Positions 16,880 to 25,397 of a DNA stretch of 64,000 nt are shown piece after piece. The notes below the pieces were generated by a model. That model ran no database searches and was not told where the DNA came from. It saw only the letters and a list, made by a program, of their open reading frames with translations. Location of the stretch: assembly GCF_013149295.1 (NCBI RefSeq), contig NZ_JABGCB010000006.1, positions 186,001 through 250,000 of the forward strand. The letters are read 5' to 3'. Every line of letters begins with the position of its first letter. Position 1 is the stretch's first letter. A program made the translations under genes and the position numbers. Origin of the DNA: Novosphingobium sp. SG751A. Its GTDB lineage: Bacteria; Pseudomonadota; Alphaproteobacteria; Sphingomonadales; Sphingomonadaceae.

Positions 16880-18111
16880 TCAAAGCGGCGGTATTTGCCC
16901 AGCAGCAGGAAACTGGCAGCGGAGAGGACCAGCGCCACGGAGGAAGCCGAAAGGATCGCATGGAAATTGCCGGTGGTGTCATGGTTATGGCCAAACACCA
17001 TCGGCGAAAACCCGGCCCCGGCGGCAAAGCAGACATAGAGCAGGCCATAGATCGCGCCATAACGCCGCAGTCCGAAATAGCGCGCCACAAAGAAGGCCAC
17101 CATATCGTATTCGATGCCCAGCGCGAAACCCAGCGTGAAGGTGGCAAGCCGCGCATGACCGACATCGAGCAGCCCGCTGCCCAGATACCACAGGCTGATG
17201 GCGGGCAGCGAGAGGATGACAAAGCCCACCAGCGGCGCCCAGATCCGATCCAGCAGCCAGCCCCCCACCAGCCGCCCGATGATGGCGGCGAGCCCGATCA
17301 GCGGCGTAACCGTCAGCGCCTGTTCGGGCGATAGGCCGCCATCTTTCAGGATCAGTTCCAGATTGGGCACCGGCCCGCCCATGGCAAAGGAGGTGGGCAC
17401 CAGCGCCGCCGCAATCAGCCAGAAGCGCCAGTCGCGCAGCGCCTCGGGTGTGGTCATGCCGGGGCGCTCGACGGGGGCGTGATGGCCGTCGGGGGTGCTG
17501 CGCTCCTCCTCGCGGAACAGAAAAAAGGCAGCCGGAAAGGCGATCAGCACCGGCAGCAGCCCCACCGCCACAAAGCCCATCCGCCAGCCATAGGCCGCCA
17601 GCACCGCGCCCAGAAAGGGCTTGCCGAAAATGCCGAACAGGCCTGTGCCCGTCATGGCCAGCCCCAGCGCCAGCCCCTTGGCCCGGTCAAAGCCGCGATT
17701 GACCGCGCGGGTAAAGGTGATCGGCAAAGTGGCCGCGCCGACAAGGCCGATGGCCAGCCATGTCAGATAGAACTGCACCAGCGAACCGGTGAGCAGCGAG
17801 AGCGAGACAAAGCCCAGCCCCCACAAGGGGATCGCCACCAGAATGATCCGCCGCGCCCCGATCCTTTCGGCCCATGCGCCATAGGACGGCCCGGCCCACA
17901 GCGACATCAGCGTGATGATCGACATCGAGGCCATGATCTGACCCACCGACCATCCGAATTCGCGCACCAGATAGGGTGCGAACAGGCCCATCGAATAGGT
18001 CGGCACCGCCGCCATCCCCAGACCTATGCCCAGTGTGGAGGCCAGAATGACGCCCCACCCGCGCGAGAATTCCTCGCGGGCGGTAAGGGGTTGTTGGGGC
18101 ATATTGCTCAT
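16873..18111 (-). CDS. MFS transporter (paralogue of the 14.7-kb carrier)
   Basis: The 412-residue carrier has 12 membrane helices. It opens with TAREEFSRGWGVILASTLGIG, close in pattern to the start of the MFS at 14708. The helix 2-3 loop reads YGAWAERIGARRIIL, and late helices include GLRRYGAIYGLLYVCFAAG. The OFA/monocarboxylate-like subfamily usually moves organic anions. ATG 18111 is chosen; a second Met lies three codons later, and the frame to 18189 runs into the divergent promoter. It is divergent from the alpha/beta-fold gene at 18275, and the shared 164-bp promoter holds dyad site 3. Confidence 0.85.
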   Translation of the reverse strand: MSNMPQQPLTAREEFSRGWGVILASTLGIGLGMAAVPTYSMGLFAPYLVREFGWSVGQIMASMSIITLMSLWAGPSYGAWAERIGARRIILVAIPLWGLGFVSLSLLTGSLVQFYLTWLAIGLVGAATLPITFTRAVNRGFDRAKGLALGLAMTGTGLFGIFGKPFLGAVLAAYGWRMGFVAVGLLPVLIAFPAAFFLFREEERSTPDGHHAPVERPGMTTPEALRDWRFWLIAAALVPTSFAMGGPVPNLELILKDGGLSPEQALTVTPLIGLAAIIGRLVGGWLLDRIWAPLVGFVILSLPAISLWYLGSGLLDVGHARLATFTLGFALGIEYDMVAFFVARYFGLRRYGAIYGLLYVCFAAGAGFSPMVFGHNHDTTGNFHAILSASSVALVLSAASFLLLGKYRRFDQ

Positions 18112-18186
18112 GGGGCCTCGGTGCTTGTGGTTTAAGAGGCGATTTGGCGCAGCAGGGCGGCCCGGCGGCAACGATGCCCCGGCCCG

Positions 18187-18205
18187 CACTCCGCTGTGCG
18201 GATAA
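18187..18205. promoter_or_regulatory. 19-bp dyad site 3
   Basis: CACTCCG-CTGTG-CGGATAA lies nearly midway between two divergent starts: 76 bp from the MFS ATG (18111, minus) and 70 bp from the hydrolase-fold ATG (18275, plus). Confidence 0.72.
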
Positions 18206-18274
18206 TCCGCGCCGGGGCCGAGGCTTTGGCGCGGCCTATGGGCAGACTGCCCGCCGACCGAGCAGGAGGAATTG

Positions 18275-19090
18275 ATGCGCCGCGCCTATGCCGACGGGCC
18301 TTTTGGCCAGATCCATTATCAATATGCATCAGCCAGTCTGGCCGAGGGCGCCCGCCCGCTGGTGCTGCTGCATCAGGCGATCATGGCAAGCGGGCAATTC
18401 GACCATGTGTTCGCCCCGTTGATCGCGCATGGTTTTGCGCCCATCGCCATCGACATGCCGGGCTTTGGCCTGTCGGATGCGCCCCCGGCCGCGCCCGTCA
18501 TTGCCGATTATGCGCGCTGCGTGGCGCCGGTGCTGGATGCGCTGGGCATCGGCCGGGCGGCGGTGGCGGGGCATCACACCGGGGCGCTGGTGGGCACCGA
18601 ATTTGCCCTTGCCGCGCCCGACCGGGTCGAGGCGCTGGTGATCCACGGGCCGATGATCCTGCCCGAGAATGAGCGCAAGGCGCTGACCGAGGATATTTGC
18701 ACGCGCGAAATCGCCTTTGCCGCACGGGCCGGGGGAGCGCATTTGGTCGATGTCGCGCGTATCCGCGAAAGGCTGTCGGAAGGGCGGATCGCGCCCGATC
18801 GCATCACCGATTATGTGGTTCAGGCGATGCAGGCCTATCGCATGGGGGCCTATGCCTATGGGCATAGCGCGGCCTTTGCCTATGACCATACCGCTCCGCT
18901 GCAAAGGCTGGCGCTGCCGGTGCTGATCCTGTCGAACACGGGCGATATGACCCATCCATGGGCGCAGGCCGCCCGCGCCCTTTGCCCCGATTTCGCCTAT
19001 GCCGAGATTGCGGGCGGCGGTATCGATATTTGCGATGAAGATCCGCAGGGCTGGGCCGATGCCGTCGCACAATTTTTGAAATCGCTGTGA
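18275..19090 (+). CDS. Alpha/beta-hydrolase-fold protein without a Ser nucleophile
   Basis: The 271-residue protein has the complete alpha/beta hydrolase layout: LVLLHQ oxyanion strand near 30-34, IDMPGFGLSD, nucleophile elbow at 99-103, NTGDMTHPW acid loop. The elbow reads GHHTG, so His 101 stands where Ser, Asp or Cys should be. The C-terminal His loop reads GGGIDICDEDP with no His. The same two changes occur in the paralogue at 41058. It may be a lyase, a binding protein or an unusual enzyme rather than an esterase. ATG 18275 follows AGGAGGA. It overlaps the next gene by 4 bp (GTGA). Confidence 0.8.
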   Translation: MRRAYADGPFGQIHYQYASASLAEGARPLVLLHQAIMASGQFDHVFAPLIAHGFAPIAIDMPGFGLSDAPPAAPVIADYARCVAPVLDALGIGRAAVAGHHTGALVGTEFALAAPDRVEALVIHGPMILPENERKALTEDICTREIAFAARAGGAHLVDVARIRERLSEGRIAPDRITDYVVQAMQAYRMGAYAYGHSAAFAYDHTAPLQRLALPVLILSNTGDMTHPWAQAARALCPDFAYAEIAGGGIDICDEDPQGWADAVAQFLKSL

Positions 19091-19734
19091 TCCTGAGCGG
19101 GCGGATCGCCTATCGCGACGCGGCGGGGCAAGAGACGGGGTATGAAACCTTCGACCTCATCGCCGCGCAGGGCCGCCGCCTGCTGCGCGCGCTTTGCGTG
19201 ATGGAGGATATTGGCCTGATCCGCGAAGTCTCGATCGGTATGGGCGATGATTTCCGCCCGCATGACGGGCAATGCCGCATCTGGCAGGGCGGGGCCGAAA
19301 GCCTGATGCGTTTTTCCGTCGGGCCGGATCAGGCGGTCTGCGGCGATCATGTCCTGCCGCTGGGCGCCCCCTTGCCCTATCTGGGTCTGCACCCGCTGTC
19401 GGGCGACGCGCTGATCATTCATCAGCGCGGGACCGATGCGCCCGGAGACTATCGCCTCATTGCCGCTATCACCAATTCCATCTCGCCCAATGGCGAGGAG
19501 GATCTGCATATGCAGGCAATGGAGATCGCGGTCGCCTATATGGGGCCGGGCGAGATAGACGTGGCGGCGGGGCATTTTGCGGCATGGCATTATCGGCTGC
19601 GCTGGCGCGATGACTGGCCACCGGCGGATCTGTGGGTGCGCGCGGGCGACGGCTTGTTCCTGATGATGCGCTGGGCCATGGTTCCGGCATGGTTTGAACT
19701 GACCCACTGGTATGATTGTCCGCAGGGCGGATAA
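19087..19734 (+). CDS. Conserved hypothetical, beta-rich protein
   Basis: The 215-residue soluble protein has no signal peptide and starts at GTG 19087, which overlaps the upstream stop by 4 bp, so it is co-translated with the Ser-less alpha/beta-fold protein. Its pattern of short strands suggests a beta-barrel or lipocalin-like fold. The start SGRIAYRDAAGQETGYETF and the end MRWAMVPAWFELTHW are striking hydrophobic/aromatic stretches. I do not recognise a named family; there are no catalytic motifs I can defend. Coupling suggests that it binds or processes the same compound as its partner. Confidence 0.7.
   Translation: MILSGRIAYRDAAGQETGYETFDLIAAQGRRLLRALCVMEDIGLIREVSIGMGDDFRPHDGQCRIWQGGAESLMRFSVGPDQAVCGDHVLPLGAPLPYLGLHPLSGDALIIHQRGTDAPGDYRLIAAITNSISPNGEEDLHMQAMEIAVAYMGPGEIDVAAGHFAAWHYRLRWRDDWPPADLWVRAGDGLFLMMRWAMVPAWFELTHWYDCPQGG
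19716..19734. promoter_or_regulatory. 19-bp dyad site 4
   Basis: TTGTCCG-CAGGG-CGGATAA overlaps the stop codon of the hypothetical gene and lies 110 bp before the MFS start at 19844. Confidence 0.75.
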
Positions 19735-19843
19735 GTCTGGGTGAAGACACGCCTATAGCCGCGCTTGCGCAAGAATGCGGATGGGCGGGCCGTTGCAATC
19801 CGGCCACCAAGCCTATCCCCCGAAGCCACAGGAAATGCCCGCG

Positions 19844-21229
19844 ATGACATCCCCCGCCACGACCCTTCAGGCCGATCTGCACGACAAGGTGCCCACCGGC
19901 GTCGTGCTGCGCTATGGCATCGGCCAGTTGGGCGCGCAGGTGTTTCGCGATACGCCCGCCGTGCTGCTGCCTTTGTTCATGACCACGATGCTGGGGGTTC
20001 CGGCGTGGCTGGCGGGGCTGGTGGTGCTGGGGCCGAAATTGTGGCTGATCCTGTGCGATCCTTTGGTGGGGGCGTGGTCGGACCGGGTCAAGGCGCTTTA
20101 TGGCCGCACGCCTTTCCTGATCGGCGGGGCGCTGGGCACGGCGGCCTCTTTCGTGGCGCTGTTTGCGGCCACCAGTTTTTCCAGCCCCTATTGGGCCGCG
20201 GCTACGGTCTGCGCGCTGTTCTTCGTTGGGTCCACGGCCTTCAGCATCTATTCGGTTCCCTATCTGGCGATTGCGGCCGAATTGTCGGGCGATCCGCATC
20301 AGCGCAACCGGATCATGGTGCTGCGCATGTTCTTTGCCACGTTCGGCGTGCTGATCGGGGTGGGCGTGGCCCAGCCGATCATCGAGCATTTCGGGGGCGG
20401 CGCGGCGGGCTGGCATATGATGAGCTATGTGCTGGGCGCGATCTGCCTTGTTTCCATGCTGACCACGGCCGGCGGGATGCGCCGGGTGCCGCTGATCATG
20501 GCGGGCGATGTGCCGGGCAATCTTTGGCAGCAACTGGCGCTGGTGCGTCAGAACAAGCCTTTCCTCGTGCTGCTGGCCACCAGCTTCATTTCAAACATCG
20601 GTCAGGCGGCCTCCTATACGGTGATCGGCTTTGTGTTCCTTTATGCGCTGGAGGCGATCTGGCTGATCCCGATCTTCATCCTGTGCATGTCGGCGGCCAG
20701 CCTTGCGGCCCAGCCGCTTTGGCTCTGGCTGCCGCGCCGTATCGGCAAGCCGCGCGCCTATATGGTCGCTGCGCTGGTCTGGGTGGCGGTCACGATCACC
20801 TGGCTGTGGGCCGCGCCCGCCGATGACGTGGTCGGCCATCTGGGCGCGCAGGCGCTGGGCATGCAGCATGTGCTGGTGCTGGCCCGCGCGGTGGTGATCG
20901 GCATGGTCAATGGCGGGTTTATCCTGCTGGCGCTCTCGATGATGACCGATACGGTCGATTATCAACGCCGCCTGATGGGCGTGGCCAATGAAGGCGTGTT
21001 TGCCGGGCTGTTCTCCGCCTTTGAAAAGCTGGCCTTTGCCATGGGGCCGGTCATCGCAGGGCTGGTGATGAGCGCTTTCGGCTTTGTTTCCTCGACCGGC
21101 GGCGCGGCGGGCCAGACTCCCCATGCGATTACCGGGATCATCCTGCTCTACAGCGTGATTCCCGCCGTGATGCAGGGCCTCGCGCTGCTGGTGTTCAGCC
21201 GCTATCGCCTGCCTGTAATTGGCGGATAA
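19844..21229 (+). CDS. MFS_2 (GPH-type) transporter
   Basis: The 461-residue carrier shows the glycoside-pentoside-hexuronide:cation symporter layout: TGVVLRYGIGQLGAQ at the start, LILCDPLVGAWSDRVKALYGRTPFLIGG in the helix 2-3 region, and YSVPYLAIAAELSGD before helix 5. It has 12 helices, with a late DTVDYQRRLMGVANEGV motif typical of the group. Substrates of the family include sugars, uronates and, in sphingomonads, unassigned compounds. ATG 19844 is chosen for the AGGAA nine bases upstream. Its own promoter contains dyad site 4. Confidence 0.83.
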   Translation: MTSPATTLQADLHDKVPTGVVLRYGIGQLGAQVFRDTPAVLLPLFMTTMLGVPAWLAGLVVLGPKLWLILCDPLVGAWSDRVKALYGRTPFLIGGALGTAASFVALFAATSFSSPYWAAATVCALFFVGSTAFSIYSVPYLAIAAELSGDPHQRNRIMVLRMFFATFGVLIGVGVAQPIIEHFGGGAAGWHMMSYVLGAICLVSMLTTAGGMRRVPLIMAGDVPGNLWQQLALVRQNKPFLVLLATSFISNIGQAASYTVIGFVFLYALEAIWLIPIFILCMSAASLAAQPLWLWLPRRIGKPRAYMVAALVWVAVTITWLWAAPADDVVGHLGAQALGMQHVLVLARAVVIGMVNGGFILLALSMMTDTVDYQRRLMGVANEGVFAGLFSAFEKLAFAMGPVIAGLVMSAFGFVSSTGGAAGQTPHAITGIILLYSVIPAVMQGLALLVFSRYRLPVIGG

Positions 21230-21268
21230 GTCATTGTCCTATCTTGGCTTTTCACCGCTATGGCACAT

Positions 21269-21287
21269 GTGTTCGCAGGGCGAACAG
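21269..21287. promoter_or_regulatory. 19-bp dyad site 5a
   Basis: GTGTTCG-CAGGG-CGAACAG has a perfect inner palindrome TGTTCG/CGAACA and the standard CAGGG spacer. Its centre is 22 bp from site 5b. Confidence 0.68.
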
Positions 21288-21290
21288 AAT

Positions 21291-21309
21291 TTGCCCACCC
21301 TGCGGAGAA
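21291..21309. promoter_or_regulatory. 19-bp dyad site 5b (degenerate)
   Basis: TTGCCCA-CCCTG-CGGAGAA keeps one good arm and the CCCTG spacer. Together with 5a it forms a tandem pair on the same helix face, ending 92 bp before the TonB receptor start. Confidence 0.5.
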
Positions 21310-21400
21310 AGCCCCGTCGGGTGATGGTCCGTCGCCTCAAGTGCCGCAAACTTTCCCCGCATAGGCATGGGATCAACCATGCCAGGGGAGTTAAGCGAAC

Positions 21401-23569
21401 ATGAGGAATTCTTACCGGTTCTACGCGGGCGCGGCGTTGTTGGCGCTGAGCATCGGCGGCGCGGCACAGGCGCAGCAGGCGCCCGCCACCACTGCCCCCG
21501 CCACCACTGCCCCCGCCACCACGGATAATGCCGACATCACCGTCACCGCCACCCGCACTGCCTCGACCGTGCAAAAGGTTGCCGTGGCGGTGACGGCGCT
21601 GGGCGCGGAGACGATTGCCAAGCAGGGCATCACCAACGTCAAGGACATCAGCCAGATCGCGCCCAACGTTCAGATCCGCACCGTTTCGGGCGGCTCGGCG
21701 GGCATCACGCCCTATATTCGCGGCGGGGGGGTGACGGATGGCGCGAATGTCACATCGGAACCCGAAGTCGGCATCTATATCGATGATGTCTATCAGCCGC
21801 GCGCGGCTGCCTCTTTTATCGACCTGCTGGCTATTGAGCGGATCGAAGTGCTGCGCGGGCCGCAGGGCACGCTTTATGGCCGCAATTCCAGCGCAGGCGC
21901 GCTCAAAATCGTCAGCCGCACGCCGGGCGCCACGCCGGGGCTGAAGCTGGAATTCGGTACGGGAAGCTGGGGCGGGCGCAGCATCAAGCTGGTGGGCAAT
22001 ACGCCGCTGTCGGCTGATGGCGCATGGCGCGCCGGGGTCTCGGCGCTCTATCGCGGCCAGGATGGCGGGCGCCAGTATAATGCCACGCTGGGTAAGAAGG
22101 TGGGCGCGGAGAATTATTACGGGGTGAAGGGCGATCTGGCCTATGTCGGCGCAGGCCTGACCGCGCGCCTGTCGGGCTATTATTCGACATTGGATGGCGA
22201 CGGGCTTTATCCTTCGGCGCTTTCGCCCACCTATGCGGGCAATGACTATCTGGCCGTGGCGCCGACCAGCGGCTCGTACCAGATCGTCCTCAGCCCGTCG
22301 AAGAGCTTTACCAAGGTGGTGCAATATGGCGCCAACCTTAATATCGAAGCCGATGTGGGCAGCGCCAAGCTGACCTCGATCACGGGCTGGAGCCATCTGC
22401 GCGACAATTGGGCGCAGGATTTTTCGGGCGGCGTGCCATGGTCGGCGCTGGGCGTGCCGCTCTCGGGCTATACTTCGCTGTTCGACCGCACCTCCTCGCT
22501 GCATGACACATCCTTCAGCCAGGAATTGCAACTCCATGGCGATGTGCTGAACGGCAAGGTCAGCTATGTCGGCGGGCTCTATTTCTTCCGCGAAACGGGC
22601 GCGCAGACGCTGCTCTCCAGCATTTTCTTCACGCCCTCGACCACGGTTTTTAACATCGAGACCAATTCCTATGCCGCCTTTGGCCAGATCGGCATCCATT
22701 TCACGCCGGAACTGACGCTCTCGCTGGGCGGGCGCTATACGCAGGATGACAAGAGGCTGAACGCTGTGATCACCGGGTTGGCGGTCAATCGCAAGGACAG
22801 TTGGGGCACCTTCTTGCCCAAGGCGGCGCTGGAATATCAGGTCACCCCGCGCGTGATGGCCTATGCCAGCTTTTCCGAAGGGTTCAAGGCGGGCGGCTAC
22901 AATGGTCTGGCCAGCGATGCGGTGGCGCTCAATTCGCCTTTCGCTCCGCAAAAGATGAAGGCCTACGAACTGGGCCTCAAGACCGAGTTTCTTGACCGCA
23001 AGGGCAAGCTCAACATTTCGGCCTTCTTCAACGACTATTCCAGCCTGCAGCAACAGAGCGTGACCGGCACCGGCGCCTTCATCACCCAGAATTACGCCGC
23101 CGATCACAAGGGCGTCGAGGCCGAATTTTCGATCAAGCCTATCACCGGCCTGACGCTCTGGGCCAATGGCACGTATAATGACGGCAAGTACAAGGCATCG
23201 GCCGCCACGGTTGCGGGCGTTGCCTCCTATGTCGGCAATGCGATGACCAATGTGTTCAAATATCAGGTCTCGTTCGGCGCGGATGCTGCTGTGCTCGCTC
23301 ATGGCGGCGAGGTGACGATGGGCATTAACACCACGGCACGTTCGGATTACTATTCGACGCCCGACAATCTCTACATCGGCCATGTGCCCTCGACCACGAT
23401 CGCCAATGCCTATCTCGGCTTTGGCAAGGACAACTGGTCGCTGCGCGCCAATGTGAAGAACCTGACCAACCTGATCGTGTGGACCACCGGCTTTGGTTTC
23501 TCGGTGGTGCGCCCGCGTTACATGAGCGATCCGCGCACGTGGCAGCTGACGTTTACGTATAAGATGTAA
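21401..23569 (+). CDS. TonB-dependent receptor heading a cytochrome c / Tat-hydrolase operon
   Basis: The 722-residue receptor has a signal peptide (about 1-24, AQA). A repeated Ala-Pro-Ala-Thr-Thr linker follows, then a TonB-box-like ADITVTATR. The plug domain has the motif VLRGPQGTLYGRNSSAGA, and a barrel ends TWQLTFTYKM. The type is common in sphingomonads for uptake of aromatic compounds and other catabolic substrates. There is no signalling extension. Start ATG 21401 is preceded by GGAG. It leads an apparent operon with a class I cytochrome c and a Tat-exported hydrolase, and two dyad sites lie in its promoter. The substrate is unknown. Confidence 0.9.
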   Translation: MRNSYRFYAGAALLALSIGGAAQAQQAPATTAPATTAPATTDNADITVTATRTASTVQKVAVAVTALGAETIAKQGITNVKDISQIAPNVQIRTVSGGSAGITPYIRGGGVTDGANVTSEPEVGIYIDDVYQPRAAASFIDLLAIERIEVLRGPQGTLYGRNSSAGALKIVSRTPGATPGLKLEFGTGSWGGRSIKLVGNTPLSADGAWRAGVSALYRGQDGGRQYNATLGKKVGAENYYGVKGDLAYVGAGLTARLSGYYSTLDGDGLYPSALSPTYAGNDYLAVAPTSGSYQIVLSPSKSFTKVVQYGANLNIEADVGSAKLTSITGWSHLRDNWAQDFSGGVPWSALGVPLSGYTSLFDRTSSLHDTSFSQELQLHGDVLNGKVSYVGGLYFFRETGAQTLLSSIFFTPSTTVFNIETNSYAAFGQIGIHFTPELTLSLGGRYTQDDKRLNAVITGLAVNRKDSWGTFLPKAALEYQVTPRVMAYASFSEGFKAGGYNGLASDAVALNSPFAPQKMKAYELGLKTEFLDRKGKLNISAFFNDYSSLQQQSVTGTGAFITQNYAADHKGVEAEFSIKPITGLTLWANGTYNDGKYKASAATVAGVASYVGNAMTNVFKYQVSFGADAAVLAHGGEVTMGINTTARSDYYSTPDNLYIGHVPSTTIANAYLGFGKDNWSLRANVKNLTNLIVWTTGFGFSVVRPRYMSDPRTWQLTFTYKM
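21479..21523 (+). repeat. 15-bp x 3 tandem repeat in the receptor linker
   Basis: Three near-identical 15-base units encode Ala-Pro-Ala-Thr-Thr three times, between the signal peptide and the TonB box. Only units one and three differ, at one base each. It is in frame, so copy-number change would alter only linker length. Confidence 0.85.
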
Positions 23570-23626
23570 AATACGGGCGGGCGGTGCCATCGGGTGCCGC
23601 CCGCCGCGCGCAATGGAGAAAGAGGG

Positions 23627-24013
23627 ATGAAGGTTTCGCGTTTCATGGGGCTGGCCGCGGTGGCCATGGGGCTGGCAACGGCGGGCGCTGCGCAGGCGCA
23701 GGGCGCCGATCCGGCGGTGCGGGGCAAGCTGTTGTTTCTGCAATGCGGGGCGTGCCATGCGGTGGTGCCGGGTGCCCCGGCCAAGGTGGGGCCGAACCTG
23801 TCTGGCGTATTTGGGCGCAAGGCGGGCGCAGCGGCCGGTTTCAAATATTCGCCCGCGCTGGCCAAGGCCGGTCTGACCTGGGATGAGGGCAATCTGGACA
23901 AGTGGCTGGCCGCGCCTGCCAAGCTGGCGCCGGGCACGATCATGCTGTTCCCCGGTCTGCCCAAGCCGGAAGATCGCAAGGCGGTGATCGCTTATCTCAA
24001 GACGGTGAAGTGA
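23627..24013 (+). CDS. Class I periplasmic cytochrome c
   Basis: The 128-residue protein has a signal peptide ending AQA near residue 24. One heme site reads CGACH (Cys 40, Cys 43, His 44), and the axial Met 106 lies in PGTIMLFPG. The order VGPNLSGVFGRKAG is characteristic of the c2/mitochondrial-like group. It would carry electrons in the periplasm, for instance from an exported dehydrogenase. ATG 23627 has GAGGG directly before it. It is second in the operon, 57 bp after the receptor, and its stop overlaps the start of the Tat-exported hydrolase. Confidence 0.92.
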   Translation: MKVSRFMGLAAVAMGLATAGAAQAQGADPAVRGKLLFLQCGACHAVVPGAPAKVGPNLSGVFGRKAGAAAGFKYSPALAKAGLTWDEGNLDKWLAAPAKLAPGTIMLFPGLPKPEDRKAVIAYLKTVK

Positions 24014-24918
24014 GCGGGGAAGTGAGCGGCGCGCCGCTTTCCCGTCGCACCATGATCGCATCGGGCGCGGCGCTTGGGGTGGGGGCTGCGCTGCCCGCGC
24101 TGGCCGCGCCGGTGTCCGCTGTGTTCGAGATCGAGGCAGCGGGCGGGCGCAAGGTGTCCGTAACGCAATGGCGTCCGGCCCATCCGGTCGGCACGATCCT
24201 GTTCAGCCATGGCGCGGCTTCATCGCCGCGCTTTTACGAGGCCCTGATCGGCCCGATGGTCGCGGCGGGCTGGCATGTGCTGGCCCCGCTGCATGTGGAC
24301 TCGCGCGAGCATCCCGATACGGCCAAATTCGCCGGATTGGCCAGTTGGAAGGCGCGGCTGGAGGATTTTGCGGCGCTGACCGCCCATATCGGCCATCGGC
24401 CCTATGTGGCGGTGGGTCATTCCTATGGCGGGCTGACAGCGCTGGTGCTGGGCGGGGCGCAAAGCGTGGCGCCGCAGGGCTGGTCAGGTCCGCAGAGCGA
24501 CGGCAAGGCCAAGGCGGTCATCGCCTTTTCCCCGCCCGCCGCGATCCCTGTGCTGATCACGCGCGAGGGCTATGGCAAGCTCTCGGTGCCCGCGCTGGTG
24601 CAGACCGGGACGCTCGATCTGGTGCCGGGGATGACGGCGACGGATCGCGATGGCTGGAAAGTGCATCTCGACGCCTATGAGGCCGCCGCGCCGGGGGGGA
24701 ATCGCTATGGTCTGGTCCTGTCGGACGTCAGCCATTATTTTGGCGGGCTGATCTGTGACTATGCGCAAAAGGGGCCGCCTGCGGTGCAGGGGCTGAAGGA
24801 TGCGAACCGGATCGCGGGCCTGTTCCTTGGCGCCTATGGGCGGGGGGACAGCAAGGCATTGGCTGCGCTGGATCGCGCAGTCTCGCCCGATCTGCCGGTG
24901 CGTCTGATGAAAAAATAA
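24010..24918 (+). CDS. Tat-exported alpha/beta hydrolase
   Basis: The 302-residue protein starts at GTG 24010, overlapping the cytochrome stop by 4 bp. A twin-arginine signal (SRRTMIASGAALG, Arg 12-13) directs folded export. The hydrolase core includes LFSHGAASS (oxyanion), GHSYGG with nucleophile Ser 138, and a later VSHYFG that may give the catalytic His. It resembles dienelactone-hydrolase or lipase-like proteins of unknown substrate. Grouping with a TonB receptor and periplasmic cytochrome suggests that an ester or lactone is hydrolysed in the periplasm after uptake. A second GTG at 24022 is possible as start. Confidence 0.8.
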   Translation: MSGEVSGAPLSRRTMIASGAALGVGAALPALAAPVSAVFEIEAAGGRKVSVTQWRPAHPVGTILFSHGAASSPRFYEALIGPMVAAGWHVLAPLHVDSREHPDTAKFAGLASWKARLEDFAALTAHIGHRPYVAVGHSYGGLTALVLGGAQSVAPQGWSGPQSDGKAKAVIAFSPPAAIPVLITREGYGKLSVPALVQTGTLDLVPGMTATDRDGWKVHLDAYEAAAPGGNRYGLVLSDVSHYFGGLICDYAQKGPPAVQGLKDANRIAGLFLGAYGRGDSKALAALDRAVSPDLPVRLMKK

Positions 24919-24972
24919 GCGTCGCGGGCTTTTGGGCCCGCAACGCCGCATTTCAAAGCCGAAACCATCATG

Positions 24973-25010
24973 AGGATGCGAGAGCCTGAGGCCCTCGCAT
25001 CCTTTCTTTT
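24973..25010 (+). terminator. Intrinsic terminator after the receptor operon
   Basis: AGGATGCGAG (24973-24982) pairs perfectly with CTCGCATCCT (24994-25003), followed by TTCTTTT. It reads in the plus direction and sits in the convergent gap with the methyltransferase operon. Confidence 0.85.
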
Positions 25011-25389
25011 ACTGCTCGGCAATTTCCTCAATCGCCTTGGCAAACCCCGCCTCGGTTTCCGCATCGCGCGCTTCCTGTGCGTCCTTGCGGGCAAGATAGA
25101 ACAGGCGGCCAAGGAAATCCTGACGCCGCGCCTCGCGCTCTTCCAGCGCTTCCTGATCCAGCACCAGCGCCTCGATTCCCGCAGCAAGGTCGATCCCCTG
25201 CACTTTTGCCGCGCGTTCGGCGCTGTCCAGCCGGTCGCGCAGAGTCGAGATTTCGCTGGCCAGCACCATGATCATCGACATGGCGGTGTCCAGCCCGTCG
25301 GTGTCATAGAATTGCGGGCGCTTGCCCTTGGCGTCGCGGATGACGTGGGGGCGTTCGATGTGGGGCGGGGCGATCGTGTCGGTCATCAT
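25009..25389 (-). CDS. Small coiled-coil partner protein of the methyltransferase (copy A)
   Basis: The protein has 126 residues. An N-terminal basic stretch leads to a predicted coiled coil around residues 35-80 (MIMVLASEISTLRDRLDSAE) and a Glu/Ala/Arg-rich helical tail. It follows the methyltransferase stop by 8 bp with AGAGGA before tandem ATGs (25389, 25386). The core pattern VLA.E...L.DRLD.AER is shared with the small gene at 30869, which also neighbours a methyltransferase. I do not recognise a Pfam family. I infer that it is a subunit or oligomerisation partner of the enzyme. Confidence 0.75.
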   Translation of the reverse strand: MMTDTIAPPHIERPHVIRDAKGKRPQFYDTDGLDTAMSMIMVLASEISTLRDRLDSAERAAKVQGIDLAAGIEALVLDQEALEEREARRQDFLGRLFYLARKDAQEARDAETEAGFAKAIEEIAEQ

Positions 25390-25397
25390 CAATCCTC

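Noticed and set aside
21211..21229. A CGGATAA half-site after the MFS_2 gene
   Set aside because: The left half does not match and the sequence is the coding end of the carrier (Gly-Gly-stop), so it is likely chance.
23575..23610. Hairpin GGCGGGCGG/CCGCCCGCC between receptor and cytochrome c as a terminator
   Set aside because: No T-run follows and the cytochrome gene has no separate promoter or dyad, so it is more likely an mRNA hairpin within the operon.
21239..24061. A 940-codon open frame on the minus strand over the TonB receptor
   Set aside because: It is the mirror of the receptor, cytochrome and hydrolase; those match real families, whereas this frame has no domain and crosses the operator region.
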